Source of the DNA: Xenorhabdus szentirmaii DSM 16338
Lineage (GTDB): Bacteria > Pseudomonadota > Gammaproteobacteria > Enterobacterales > Enterobacteriaceae
DNA: 64,000 nt
Assembly: GCF_002632585.1 (NCBI RefSeq)
Contig: NZ_NIBV01000001.1
Location: 1,182,897-1,246,896, forward strand
Direction of reading: 5' to 3'
How positions within the stretch are numbered: the first letter of the stretch is position 1; every line of letters starts with the position of its first letter. The translations under genes were made by a program, and so were the position numbers. This document shows positions 36,058 to 44,795 of this stretch, in pieces. The notes under the pieces are model-generated. The model searched no databases and had not been told where the DNA came from. It was given only the letters and a program-made list of their open reading frames with translations.

Positions 36058-37155
36058 ATGACTGACACACACAATAATCCCCCCAATCCCGCGCTGCCCA
36101 CCTTACGCCAGCAACTGGAAGCTTACCTCGATACGCAGGCCGCGCAGGGAAAAAGCCCGCGCACACTGGACAGCTACCGGGAACGGCTGTTGCCGTTCGT
36201 GGACTGGTGCGAACAGCGCAGCGTGGGTTATGCCGCCCAGGTGACGCTGGTCCTGCTGGAAAGCTGGCAACGTTACCTGCGGGCGTACCGCAAGGCCGAC
36301 GGCCAGACTTACACGATGAATGGGCAGCGTGAACGCCTGAGCACCCTGCGGTTATGGTTCCGCTGGCTGCTGCAACGCCATCGTATCCTTTACAATCCGG
36401 TCGAGCAGCTGGTGTTGCCGAAGGAAGAGAAGCGACTGCCTGCCCAGATACTGAGTGAACGGGAAACGGTGCAGGTGCTGGACAGTCTGGCGGACGGGAG
36501 TGTGCTGGGGCTGCGTAACCGGGTGATGCTGGAAGTGCTCTGGAGCAGTGGTATCCGGCGCATGGAACTGCGCCAGCTTAAGCTCGGGGATATTGACGTT
36601 GAACGGGGTGCCGTGGTTATCCGGCAGGGCAAAGGCAATAAAGACCGGATGGTCCCTATCGGTGAGCGGGCGCTGGGCTGGCTGGCGCGCTATCTGACGT
36701 CGGTGCGTCCCGAACTGGCGGCGCAGCATGACAGCGGCTACCTGTTTATCTCGTAAAAAGGCCGGCCACTGAGTCTGGGGCATCTGACCCAGATAGCCGG
36801 CCAAACCATCCGGCAGCAGGCCAGACTTAACAAACCGGGGGCGTGTCACCTGTTCCGGCACTCGATGGCGACGCAGATGTTGGATAACGGGGCGGATATC
36901 CGTCATATCCAGGCGATGCTGGGGCATGAGAAGCTGGACACCACGCAACTCTACACGCGGGTTGCCATAGGCCAGCTTAAGAAAGTGCATCAGCAGACGC
37001 ATCCGGCCGAACGGGCCGGCGATGGACACCCGGACAGGCTGCCGCCAGACGCTGACACCGAACCGCCGGCGAATCAGGCAGGGCACGGTGTGGCGGCCAG
37101 TGCCGCATCGAACTGCCAACCCCGACAGGGCGGACAACCCGGGCGTCCCCGTTGA
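36058..37155 (+). pseudogene. tyrosine recombinase (XerC-like) split by an in-frame TAA
   Basis: The first reading (36058-36756, 232 residues) has the SAM-like N-domain and the first catalytic Arg region (LWSSGIRRMELRQLKLGDID), then stops at TAA 36754-36756. The same frame continues past the stop with KGRPLSLGHLTQIAG, HLFRHSMATQML (catalytic H-x-x-R), IQAMLGHEKLDTTQLYTR (His and the nucleophilic Tyr) and a Gly/Pro-rich tail to 37155. All catalytic residues therefore survive; only one codon is altered. The 232-residue product alone would be inactive. Explanations: a recent nonsense change, a sequencing error or, less likely, readthrough. AAGGA precedes the start. The gene follows the primase-like gene by 227 bases. 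Confidence 0.9.
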
Positions 37156-37992
37156 GCTGGGCAGGGGGCGGCGCGAGGGCAGACCGTGACCGGACTGCCC
37201 GTCAGTCCCGGCGCCGGCGGGGGTAAATAGGCAATGGCCGGCCGGGGCCACAGTGTCCCCGTTCAGTCTGGCGTGGCCGCCCAAAGCCTATTCAACATAA
37301 TGTGGGGGAATTATGCGAAATTCGCCGTTCAGCTACGCAGTTCACCTGAATACCGTGCAGCGGCTCACATCGCATAATACACATTATGTCAGGCCCCCGC
37401 TCATCAGCGCCGCAGGGCGTGGCGCACAAGGCTGCGCCTTCTGCTGTCAGCCGCTGAGCCCGTCCTCGGCCAACACCGCGCTGAATCTGAACACCGGGCT
37501 CGCGTTCGGCCAATCCGACTTCGACTTTAACCGCCTTGCAGCGTCCGGCCAATCCCCCTGAAGGCGGGTCGGCCTGCGGCCTCCGGTTTTACCTCCCCCG
37601 CCCCGACCCCGCTGCACTGGCTGCGCGCGGCTCGCACTGCGTTGCTCGTTCCCGTGCTCGCCATCTCCGCCCCGTGCAGCCCCCTGAGGGGGCTTCCCTT
37701 GAACAAAACACGTTGTCATGCAAACACGGAGTTGTCTCTGAAACTTCGGCGATCCCGAGCGTCGCAGGGGCGCCGATTGCAGGCTCTATGCCGCCCGCAC
37801 CCGCAGAACGGCCGCCCGCCGTCCGGTAAACCGGACGACGTTCGCCCGTTGCCGATGAAAACAATCAGAAAGTGCACGTCGGGGTCAAAAAAGTGATCGA
37901 GGTAAAATGGGCCTTCTCTGCTATCCTGAAAGCCTTGCCCTGCACGGATTGCCGTCGCCCTGCGAGTATGATGGCGTCGGAGATGATGCCCC
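37156..37992. other. GC-rich non-coding stretch after the recombinase
   Basis: About 840 bases, markedly GC-rich in the middle. Apparent frames in it are Pro/Arg/Ala-rich with no domain, no ribosome site and no conserved start, so no gene is called. It holds the inverted repeat at 37295-37389 and several short GC palindromes. It may contain the attachment or replication site of the element that carries the primase and recombinase genes (inference). At 37993 it joins directly to a fragment of an rhs gene. Confidence 0.6.
37295..37389. repeat. inverted repeat, possible recombination site
   Basis: ACATAATGTG plus TTATGCGA (37295-37304 and 37311-37318) recurs inverted as TCGCATAA plus CACATTATGT (37370-37377 and 37380-37389). 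The two parts are spaced 6 bases in one arm and 2 in the other, and the arms are separated by 51 bases. AT-rich arms in GC-rich surroundings 140 bases after a tyrosine recombinase gene suggest a recombinase or replication-initiator binding site. Confidence 0.55.
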
Positions 37993-38450
37993 TTCTGTGG
38001 GCAGTATGCGGATGCGGAATCGGGGCTGTACTACAATCGGCACCGCTATTACTCGCCGGAGACCGCACAGTATATCTCAGCAGACCCGATAGGGCTGCTG
38101 GGGGTGAAGATTGTGATAAGACTTTGAAAGCCTTTCTCAAAAAGATACCTAAAGACAACCTACCTAAATCATATCAGCTTGAAGCAATGGAAAAAGCAAT
38201 AAAGGATATTTTAATGGTAACGGGATTCTTCGTATTAAACATAATACAAAAGATCAGCAAACTGTTTTTCAAGGTCATGGAGAGGCTGCCCAATCAAAGA
38301 TGGAAGGGAGCGTTGGAATGGCAGGTAGTTCCAGATGATAACGATATGAGAATATTAACGAAAGATTTAGGTAATGATAAAAAAATGATTGGCTTCACTC
38401 ATGAGCATTACAAACGAATTTTTGATATAGTAATTAAAGAATTAGATTAA
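37993..38450 (+). pseudogene. orphan Rhs C-terminal tip, frame-disrupted
   Basis: The left part reads [19 protein letters not shown] then [18 protein letters not shown] (37993-38106), the end of an Rhs core, with no Rhs gene upstream. That frame ends at a TGA near 38124. A tip-like sequence continues in another frame ([36 protein letters not shown]). A third frame gives NGILRIKHNTKDQQTVFQGH, and the last part (EWQVVPDDNDMRILTKDLG; FTHEHYKRIFDIVIKELD) closes at 38450. At least one frameshift is certain; a second is likely. It looks like a displaced effector tip left behind when the tip of the functional rhs was exchanged. The toxin activity is not recognised. Confidence 0.75.
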
Positions 38451-38471
38451 TATGATAAAAAGGTCCTGAAA

Positions 38472-39167
38472 ATGAGCAGTAAATATAAAATATTCAACAC
38501 TTCTGAAGAATTAGTGCTTTCATTTAATAAACTGGTTGAATTTTATGATTATAATGGACCAGAAGGAGCTTATTCTTTTGTATTTTGTGGTGTAGATATA
38601 AAATACCTTGACTTATGCAAAAATGAATCTTATTCACTTCAATGTGAGGATTTTGAAGGTAGACTGGATTTTGATTTTAGAATCAATAAGTTTAATGCAT
38701 GTGAAAACAATTTTTTTCTAAATCTAAATATTTCATCTGGAATGTATGAGGTGGGTGCATTATCTATTTTGGAATTTCAAAAGGAGGATGAAAAAAGAAT
38801 TTGGTTAGATATGAAAGGAAGTTTGAAAAGAAAATATATATCAGCATGTTATATAAAAAATGGATTCACAAGAGAGATTAAAAATGAAAAAATAATTATC
38901 GAAGGTAAATGCATCCAAGATTATTATTCATTTTATTGTGAATTAGGATATGCTCTCTTTGGAGATTATGGATATATAGGTAATAACCTTAATGCGGTAC
39001 GTGATTTACTAAATGATTTGGTTGAAGAAAATAAAAATATTATTTGGAACGATAGCGAATTATCATTTAAATCTATTGATAATAGCGTCCCAGAAGGATA
39101 TTGTCAATCTTCATCTGAAGATATACTATCGTTATTAGAAGATTATTTCAATATAGAATTAAAGTGA
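38472..39167 (+). CDS. probable immunity protein with barstar-like C-terminal domain
   Basis: A 231-residue, very AT-rich gene 21 bases after the orphan tip. The N-terminal 140 residues are not recognised. The C-terminal part (about 155-231) resembles barstar: CIQDYYSFYCELGYALFGDYG, then GNNLNAVRDLLNDLVEE and NIIWNDSELSF, matching the family's LxxxLxFPxYYGxNLDALWDCL...WxNS pattern. Barstar-type proteins inhibit ribonucleases, which suggests that the lost partner tip was an RNase (inference). The frame is intact, with AAAGG before the start, so it may still protect against foreign toxins as an orphan immunity gene. Confidence 0.65.
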   Translation: MSSKYKIFNTSEELVLSFNKLVEFYDYNGPEGAYSFVFCGVDIKYLDLCKNESYSLQCEDFEGRLDFDFRINKFNACENNFFLNLNISSGMYEVGALSILEFQKEDEKRIWLDMKGSLKRKYISACYIKNGFTREIKNEKIIIEGKCIQDYYSFYCELGYALFGDYGYIGNNLNAVRDLLNDLVEENKNIIWNDSELSFKSIDNSVPEGYCQSSSEDILSLLEDYFNIELK

Positions 39168-39332
39168 ATCTATAATTTTTAATGTAAAAAATCTCCTTAG
39201 GGCTTACTGGTGCTATTAATTTATTAACTTAAATAAACCCGGAATGAACCATATGGCCTTCCAGCTATATTTTTGAGGACTGTTCAATCATTGCTCTTAG
39301 CGGGCATCATATTAACCTATAAGGATAATTCA

Positions 39333-40046
39333 ATGGGTGGAATTTGTTGGGATTTATCTGGATTCAATGTTTTTATGAAAAGTCAACATACTAAAATATA
39401 TGATTTGGAAGAAGACTTTTGTTCACTATATGGCAGCAGTAATTTCAGTGAATTAGATTCATTGGATTGGTTTTTGTTTAATAAAAACAACAATAAACTA
39501 TCTTTTTTATTGCTTAGTGTCCCATCGTCATTTTTTAATAACGATCCAGAATTTAACTTATTTAACCCTGAAGAGCTGAATGAGATTTACTTGGTTGATT
39601 CAATGGGTTATTTTATCGATAAAATTACAATGTAAGAGAAATATTTTTTTTCGATAAAAATAAATCAATTAATAGTATCATCTGATTTATCATCTGCTTT
39701 TTATAAAGTAAAAATCTCTGATGATATTTATTTTATATTAGATAAAAATTGTAATTATATCGGTTTTTTATTATTCAATGCGATTGAAAATATAGTTGGT
39801 TACTCTAGCTCGACTAATAGCCATTTTTTCAACGGATTTTTACTAAGCATGCTGGATCTATGTACTGATGAAGCATATGACGCAATGGATAATCAAGATG
39901 AAAAACACTTATTAATGCTAAACAAATTGGAGAAAAATTGTCTTAGTGAACAACATTACGATGCTAGAATTTTAGAAATCTTAATTTTTATAAATAATGC
40001 AAAATTTACTTTTTATGATATTAATGCAGATGAAATAATTGATTAG
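39333..40046 (+). pseudogene. unknown AT-rich gene split by an in-frame stop
   Basis: ATG 39333 (preceded by AAGGATAA) opens a 100-residue reading that ends at TAA 39633-39635. The same frame then stays open for another 136 codons to the stop at 40046 with matching composition (EKYFFSIKINQLIV; VKISDDIYFILDKNCNYIGF; LLSMLDLCTDEAYDAMDN). The parsimonious reading is one gene of about 237 residues with one nonsense change. Two separate genes is the alternative, but the second half has no ATG until 39849. No family is recognised. By position it is another immunity or cassette gene. Confidence 0.55.
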
Positions 40047-40100
40047 AAATAAATAGAATTATCTGGCTAATTCATCTTGACGGGCAATTAATTACTGTTT

Positions 40101-40234
40101 TTATCCCGTCTTGTAATCTCCAATTAATTCCTGCATTCTCAGCTTAATTTCACTGATTTATACCTGTTAGCGCTGGTATTGCATCTTGGGGTTGTTCGCC
40201 TCGCCACTGTTGGGGATCAATACCAGACAGCCAC
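40101..40234 (-). pseudogene. symE remnant (C-terminal third)
   Basis: Reading the minus strand gives GCLVLIPNSGEANN...MQYQR, two in-frame stops, then ISEIKLRMQELIGDYKTG and the stop. It is the same as the end of the intact symE at 32254 (GCLVLIPDSDE...ISEIKLRMRELIGDYKAG). The 5' two thirds are missing and the copy is dead. It marks an older rhs-symE module end. Confidence 0.88.
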
Positions 40235-40442
40235 TAAGAAAATAAATGGAAAGTACTTTGTCTATATCTTTTTTATTGATGAGTCAAAAATGGCTGTTTA
40301 TGAAGATTATGGCAATGAAGAAATGACAGAGTTTTGTTCCCTGGAGGAAGCGGTTGATTATTTAATTTTAAAAGGTGCAGATATGCAGAAAATGAAGGGT
40401 ATGAAAGGAATTACATTATTTCCATTTCTTGACCCTAATTAA
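40235..40442 (+). pseudogene. 3' fragment of an unknown gene fused to the symE remnant
   Basis: From the breakpoint in the symE remnant a frame runs to 40442 (KKINGKYFVYIFFIDESKMA; VYEDYGNEEMTEFCSLEEAV; DYLILKGADMQKMKGM...LFPFLDPN). No start codon lies at the 5' end; the first ATG is at about 40290 without a clear ribosome site. The abrupt change from symE-derived to new sequence shows a recombination join. It is probably the end of an immunity-type protein (inference); no family is recognised. Confidence 0.45.
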
Positions 40443-40833
40443 ATGATTTTGTGATAAGTCATATGAAGGATAAGTCTTTATGCCTGCTTTTCCGGTAAGA
40501 AATTGATAGACAGAAAAAAACACCAATCTGTATAAATTAACAGTATTTTTGGTGGTAACCTTAGATTTTACTTATTTAATTTTTCTAAAAATTATCATTA
40601 AATCACGTTAGCAATCATTTTCTTCATTTATTATTTGTTAACCATATTTTTCTATTTGAAATAAAAAAAACCGTGATTACAATTACTATACTTTTTCACA
40701 TTCTAGAGCATCCTGATAGATTGCTCTTGATGTCTGAAAAGCCGAACAGAGGTTTTGTAATCCGCACTTAAGATAGCAATTGCATGAACAGTCGCTGATA
40801 AGTGATGTGGAAATAGGTCCACAATTCAAGATC
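40443..40833. other. AT-rich intergenic region without a gene
   Basis: Nothing gene-like, RNA-like or repetitive is evident in these 390 bases. They separate the effector debris from the MITE-like repeat. Confidence 0.6.
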
Positions 40834-41034
40834 TATATCCTATGTATTTCAAGATGCGTTGCGGCGGCAAGGGAATGACAAATTCATCGGGAGCGAATTT
40901 GAGTAGCCAAAGGTCGAGAGGCAGGAGCCTCTCATAATCTCCGGGAGCATAGATAACCGTATGCTTATAAAAACGGTGACCGGGGTGAATGAACGTAGCC
41001 AACAAAGAGGCAACTTGAAAGACGACGGGTATAT
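40834..41034 (-). repeat. MITE-like dispersed repeat, copy A
   Basis: About 200 bases bounded by TATATCC (40834-40840) and GGGTATA (from 41027), with inner TTTCAAGATGCGTTGC and GCAACTTGAAAGACG arms. It is the inverted counterpart of copy B at 55337-55549; both share the GTTGGCTGCGTTCATTCACC and AGAGGCTCCTGCCTCTCGAC blocks. It encodes no protein. Non-autonomous elements of this kind are common in Xenorhabdus, Photorhabdus and related genomes. Confidence 0.85.
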
Positions 41035-41038
41035 TCTC

Positions 41039-41161
41039 ATGGCATATTATCGATTATCGAGCTGCTCTGGCTGCTGTTGGGAAACAGTCTGCCTGTGGTT
41101 GGCTGTTTTCTCAATAATCATGATAGGAGGGGCTGTGTATATCCGACATCGCAAAACATGA
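41039..41161 (+). CDS. possible 40-residue membrane peptide
   Basis: A short frame (MAYYRLSSCSGCCWETVC, then a hydrophobic stretch WLAVFSIIMIGGAVYI and the basic end RHRKT) begins just past the repeat edge. It has a plausible single membrane helix, but no good ribosome site (the upstream bases belong to the repeat). It may be the tail of a gene cut by the repeat. Confidence 0.2.
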   Translation: MAYYRLSSCSGCCWETVCLWLAVFSIIMIGGAVYIRHRKT

Positions 41162-41236
41162 TCTTAATGTGTTGATTGTAAATATTAAAATGCCAAAACC
41201 GTTTTCTCATGTCAGATTTGATTATGAAGGGGGGGA

Positions 41237-41773
41237 ATGATGTTTTTTCATATCGTCAACAAAAATAACATGATTATTTTAGTGTTAATATTGGGTGTTG
41301 CCATTCTGTTTTTTTTCTTTGACAACAGTCGGATAGGAATTATTGATTACGCCGATAAGCATTGCCAGAAGAATATAACCTGTTTTATTGATATGAATAA
41401 AGTCGCTCCTTTTGATTGGGACAAGATGTACATTATCAATAAGAACATGGGGCGCCAGGATATCGAGGATATTACCGGTGCGAAATTTAATGATAAAGAC
41501 AGTCTTTTTTATAAAATTATTTTTGTCAGGAATAAAAAAGTGGTTTATTCCGATGAGTACCACTCTTCGGATGAGTCTTATAAGAAAAAATTTATTATGC
41601 CTGATTTTTACTATGCCAATGAAAATGAAGAAGGTTATTTTAGTCACTATGCGATTTCTAAAAATAATTCTATTCTCTCGGTTAAAATAGAAAATGAACC
41701 GCTGGTCAGTGATAAGGTGTATTACAAGATTTCCCCTTCTAATGATTTACAGGTCAGGCACAAAAATCTGTAA
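41237..41773 (+). CDS. hypothetical membrane-anchored protein
   Basis: A 178-residue protein with a strong ribosome site (AAGGGGGGGAA) before ATG 41237. An N-terminal membrane helix is clear at about residues 12-29 (MIILVLILGVAILFFFF). The rest is polar, Lys/Asp/Tyr-rich and probably periplasmic (DNSRIGIIDYADKHCQKNIT; KIIFVRNKKVVYSDEY; YFSHYAISKNNSILSVKIEN). Two Cys residues (about 44 and 49) could form a disulfide. It stands alone between the repeat and the DUF1090 gene. I do not recognise the family. Its low GC and neighbourhood suggest an acquired gene, perhaps an envelope-located immunity protein, but nothing shows that. Confidence 0.7.
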   Translation: MMFFHIVNKNNMIILVLILGVAILFFFFDNSRIGIIDYADKHCQKNITCFIDMNKVAPFDWDKMYIINKNMGRQDIEDITGAKFNDKDSLFYKIIFVRNKKVVYSDEYHSSDESYKKKFIMPDFYYANENEEGYFSHYAISKNNSILSVKIENEPLVSDKVYYKISPSNDLQVRHKNL

Positions 41774-41884
41774 ATTTATCTCGTTTCTTTGATTGGAATA
41801 AGTCAAAAAACGGGCGATTATTCAGGTGTTCTTTTTTTAGTTGGTTGTTTGGGTACGGTAAAGCGACGTTGACGATTTGTCTTC

Positions 41885-42178
41885 TTATTTTTTTTCTTTT
41901 TCTTTGGGGGGAGCAGAAGCGGCCATGTCATGTTTTACCGTCTCTGTATTATTGATTTGGGTTTGCCAATGTTTTTCCGGATAGCATAGGATCTTTATGG
42001 TTTTTAATGTTCGTGTTAGCCCGGCCACCATGTGGTTATCTTTATCTGCTTTCGCATATTCAAGTTGTTTTTCCAGTGTTTTTCTCTTGATTTCACATCC
42101 TGAATTATCTTGGTTGGCATAGGCAACACTCATACTGAAAACGGTCAAAACAGACAACAGCACAGTTTTCGACATCAT
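41885..42178 (-). CDS. DUF1090 periplasmic protein (YqjC-like)
   Basis: A 97-residue protein with a signal peptide (MMSKTVLLSVLTVFSMSVAYA) and the DUF1090 pattern C-E-I-KRKTLEKQLEYAKAD...HMVAGLTRTLKTIKILC: two Cys bracketing a charged helix pair. It ends in a Lys/Glu tail. E. coli YqjC is a member; function unknown. TTAGGAA precedes the start at 42178. It is convergent with the 41237 gene and divergent from rlmJ. Confidence 0.82.
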   Translation of the reverse strand: MMSKTVLLSVLTVFSMSVAYANQDNSGCEIKRKTLEKQLEYAKADKDNHMVAGLTRTLKTIKILCYPEKHWQTQINNTETVKHDMAASAPPKEKEKK

Positions 42179-42387
42179 GAACTATTCCTAAGGTTATTAG
42201 GGCGCTTATTCAAGATTTTATACGCTGATCTTAGTTTTATCCTGAAAATCCAACTGGGCTTATGGAGGAATAGGGGCTTTAGTAGACCTTTTATCTTTTT
42301 TGATCAGAATGAGGCTATAATGCCCCTTCAGTTGTCTGGTAGGGCATCAGGCAAGTTATCATTATTCTGCTCTCGGGGTTAAATCGA

Positions 42388-43230
42388 ATGTTAAGTTATC
42401 GTCACAGCTTCCATGCCGGCAACCATGCTGATGTATTGAAGCACACGGTGCAAAGCCTGATCATTGAAGCATTTAAGACTAAGGAAAAGCCTTTCCTGTA
42501 TTTGGATACTCATTCTGGTTCAGGTCGTTATCAATTGAGTGGTGAACATGCAGAGCGTACGGGAGAGTATCTGGAAGGCATTAGTCGCATTTGGCTGCGT
42601 GATGATATTCCCGAAGAATTGGCAGCGTATATGAAGGTTGTGAAGGCGCTGAACCAAAATGGCGTTCTGCGCTATTATCCGGGATCTCCATTGGTAGCCC
42701 GCCATTTATTGCGGGAACAGGATGAACTTAACCTGAGTGAGTTGCACTCCAGTGATTTTCCGCTACTGCGTACTGAATTTTCCCGTGACAGACGTGCTCG
42801 TGTTCTGCGGGAAGATGGTTTCCAGCAATTGAAATCAAAACTGCCGCCAAAATTTCGCCGTGGGTTTGTGTTGATCGACCCATCTTATGAGCTGAAATCA
42901 GACTATCAGAATGTCGTTCGGGGAATTGAGGATGGTGTTAAACGCTTCGCAACAGGTACGTATGCGTTGTGGTATCCCGTTGTGTTGCGCCAGAAAATCA
43001 AACGGCTGGTAAAAGATCTGGAAGCAACCGGTATTCGAAAAATTTTGCAGATTGAGCTTGGTGTTCGTCCTGACAGTGATCAGCGTGGTATGACTGCATC
43101 GGGCATGATAGTCATTAATCCGCCATGGAAGTTGGAGCAGCAGATGAAGTCTGTGCTGCCGTGGTTGCATCAGGTACTGGTTCCTGAAGGGACTGGGCAT
43201 ACCCTGGTGGAATGGATTGTGCCTGAATAA
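42388..43230 (+). CDS. rlmJ: 23S rRNA (adenine-2030-N6)-methyltransferase RlmJ
   Basis: A 280-residue protein collinear with E. coli RlmJ (YhiR), which makes the single N6-methyladenine at position 2030 of 23S rRNA. Signatures: the N-terminal MLSYRHSFHAGNHADVLKH, the SAM-binding segment YLDTHSGSGRYQL, and the C-terminal KILQIELGVRPDSDQRGMTA with GMIVINPPWKLEQQM. The catalytic DPPY motif is written DPSYE here (LIDPSYELKSDY), a Pro-to-Ser variant whose effect is unknown. It is followed by gorA as in E. coli, where the pair is adjacent. Confidence 0.95.
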   Translation: MLSYRHSFHAGNHADVLKHTVQSLIIEAFKTKEKPFLYLDTHSGSGRYQLSGEHAERTGEYLEGISRIWLRDDIPEELAAYMKVVKALNQNGVLRYYPGSPLVARHLLREQDELNLSELHSSDFPLLRTEFSRDRRARVLREDGFQQLKSKLPPKFRRGFVLIDPSYELKSDYQNVVRGIEDGVKRFATGTYALWYPVVLRQKIKRLVKDLEATGIRKILQIELGVRPDSDQRGMTASGMIVINPPWKLEQQMKSVLPWLHQVLVPEGTGHTLVEWIVPE

Positions 43231-43385
43231 GGTAAGCATTCAGCGTGGCGCGTTACCGTTTAATAGCCGTGGCCTATGGCAATGAGAGCTGGAATTGTCC
43301 ACTGCATGTGGTAACTTTTTGTAATAATAAACGTCAGGTTGAACTGTAGCCAGTAATTTAATTGATGAGACGGAAGTGACCTAAG

Positions 43386-44738
43386 ATGAGTAAACATTAC
43401 GATTATATTGCAATTGGTGGCGGCAGTGGTGGCATTGCTTCCATTAACCGAGCGGCTATGCATGGACAGAAATGCGCCTTGATTGAAGCAAAAACGTTGG
43501 GCGGCACTTGTGTCAATGTGGGCTGTGTACCGAAAAAAGTGATGTGGCATGCTGCACAGATTGCGGAATCTATTCATCAATATGGTCCCGACTATGGTTT
43601 TGATACAACGGTCAATTGTTTTGACTGGAAAAAGCTGATTGCCAGCCGCACGGCTTATATTGACCGTATCCATCAATCCTATGAGCGTGTATTAGGCAAT
43701 AATAAAGTCGATGTCATTCAGGGATTTGCCCGTTTTATTGATGCCAGGACCATTGAAGTGAATGGCGAAAAAATAACGGCGGACCATATTTTGATCGCAA
43801 CGGGCGGTCGTCCTGTGCATCCTGAGATCCCCGGCGCGGAATATGGTATTGATTCAGATGGTTTCTTTGAACTGGATGAGATGCCAAAACGTGTTGCTGT
43901 CGTTGGTGCGGGCTATATCGCGGTTGAACTTGCAGGTGTTTTGAATGCGCTGGGCAGTGAGACTCACCTGTTTGTCCGTAAACATGCACCGTTACGTAAC
44001 TTTGATCCATTGATCGTAGATACGTTGTTGGAAGTCATCAACACGGAAGGGCCGACATTACATACGGACGCAATATTAAAGTCCGTGATTAAGAATAGTG
44101 ATGGCAGTCTGACCATTCAGTTGCAAGATGGCAGAGAGCAGACGGTGGATTCGTTGATTTGGGCAATTGGGCGTGAGCCGATGACCGATAATCTTAATCT
44201 GGCCGCAACAGGTGTTGAGCTGAACGAGAAAGGTTATATTCAGGTTGATAAGTATCAGAATACCAGTGTTAATGGCATTTACGCTGTCGGTGATAATACG
44301 GGCGCCGTGGAGCTGACGCCAGTCGCTGTTGCGGCAGGGCGTCGTTTGTCAGAACGCCTGTTTAATAACAAGCCTGAAGAGCATTTGGATTATTCCAATG
44401 TGCCAACGGTGGTGTTCAGTCACCCGCCGATTGGGACTGTGGGCCTGACGGAGCCACAGGCAAAAGCACAATATGGTGATGATAAGGTCAAGGTTTATAC
44501 GTCATCATTTACGGCAATGTATACCGCTGTGACACAGCATCGCCAACCATGCCGGATGAAGCTGGTTTGTGTCGGAGAGGATGAAAAAATTGTGGGTATC
44601 CACGGTATCGGTTTTGGTATGGATGAGATCCTGCAAGGTTTTGCGGTTGCGTTGAAAATGGGCGCAACGAAAAAAGATTTTGACAATACGGTGGCAATCC
44701 ATCCGACAGCGGCGGAAGAGTTCGTGACTATGCGTTAG
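43386..44738 (+). CDS. gorA: glutathione reductase
   Basis: NADPH-dependent flavoenzyme that keeps glutathione reduced in the cytoplasm. The 450 residues match E. coli Gor in length. The FAD site GGGSGGIAS starts at residue 11, the redox disulfide is C42-VNVG-C47 ([13 protein letters not shown]), and the NADPH motif is [13 protein letters not shown]. The FAD-contacting YAVGD segment precedes the dimer-interface end [13 protein letters not shown], which carries the catalytic His-Pro. A hairpin terminator follows 36 bases after the stop. Confidence 0.97.
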   Translation: MSKHYDYIAIGGGSGGIASINRAAMHGQKCALIEAKTLGGTCVNVGCVPKKVMWHAAQIAESIHQYGPDYGFDTTVNCFDWKKLIASRTAYIDRIHQSYERVLGNNKVDVIQGFARFIDARTIEVNGEKITADHILIATGGRPVHPEIPGAEYGIDSDGFFELDEMPKRVAVVGAGYIAVELAGVLNALGSETHLFVRKHAPLRNFDPLIVDTLLEVINTEGPTLHTDAILKSVIKNSDGSLTIQLQDGREQTVDSLIWAIGREPMTDNLNLAATGVELNEKGYIQVDKYQNTSVNGIYAVGDNTGAVELTPVAVAAGRRLSERLFNNKPEEHLDYSNVPTVVFSHPPIGTVGLTEPQAKAQYGDDKVKVYTSSFTAMYTAVTQHRQPCRMKLVCVGEDEKIVGIHGIGFGMDEILQGFAVALKMGATKKDFDNTVAIHPTAAEEFVTMR

Positions 44739-44774
44739 TATTATGCATCTGCACACGTTCTAAGCTCTGGAAAG

Positions 44775-44795
44775 CTGGCCGTAAAGGCCAGTTTT
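44775..44795 (+). terminator. gorA terminator
   Basis: CTGGCC (44775-44780) and GGCCAG (44786-44791) form a perfect 6-bp stem around GTAAA, followed by TTTT. Confidence 0.85.

Noticed and set aside
36754-36756. TAA in the recombinase as a programmed recoding site
   Set aside because: No downstream structure or known readthrough context is apparent; a nonsense change or sequence error is simpler.
37313-37896. Several overlapping frames in the GC-rich stretch after the recombinase
   Set aside because: Pro/Arg/Ala-rich translations in all frames and no ribosome sites; such frames are expected by chance in GC-rich DNA.
40961-41161. Frame starting inside MITE-like copy A and running to 41161
   Set aside because: Its first third is repeat DNA; only the part from 41039 could be a peptide and is listed with low confidence.
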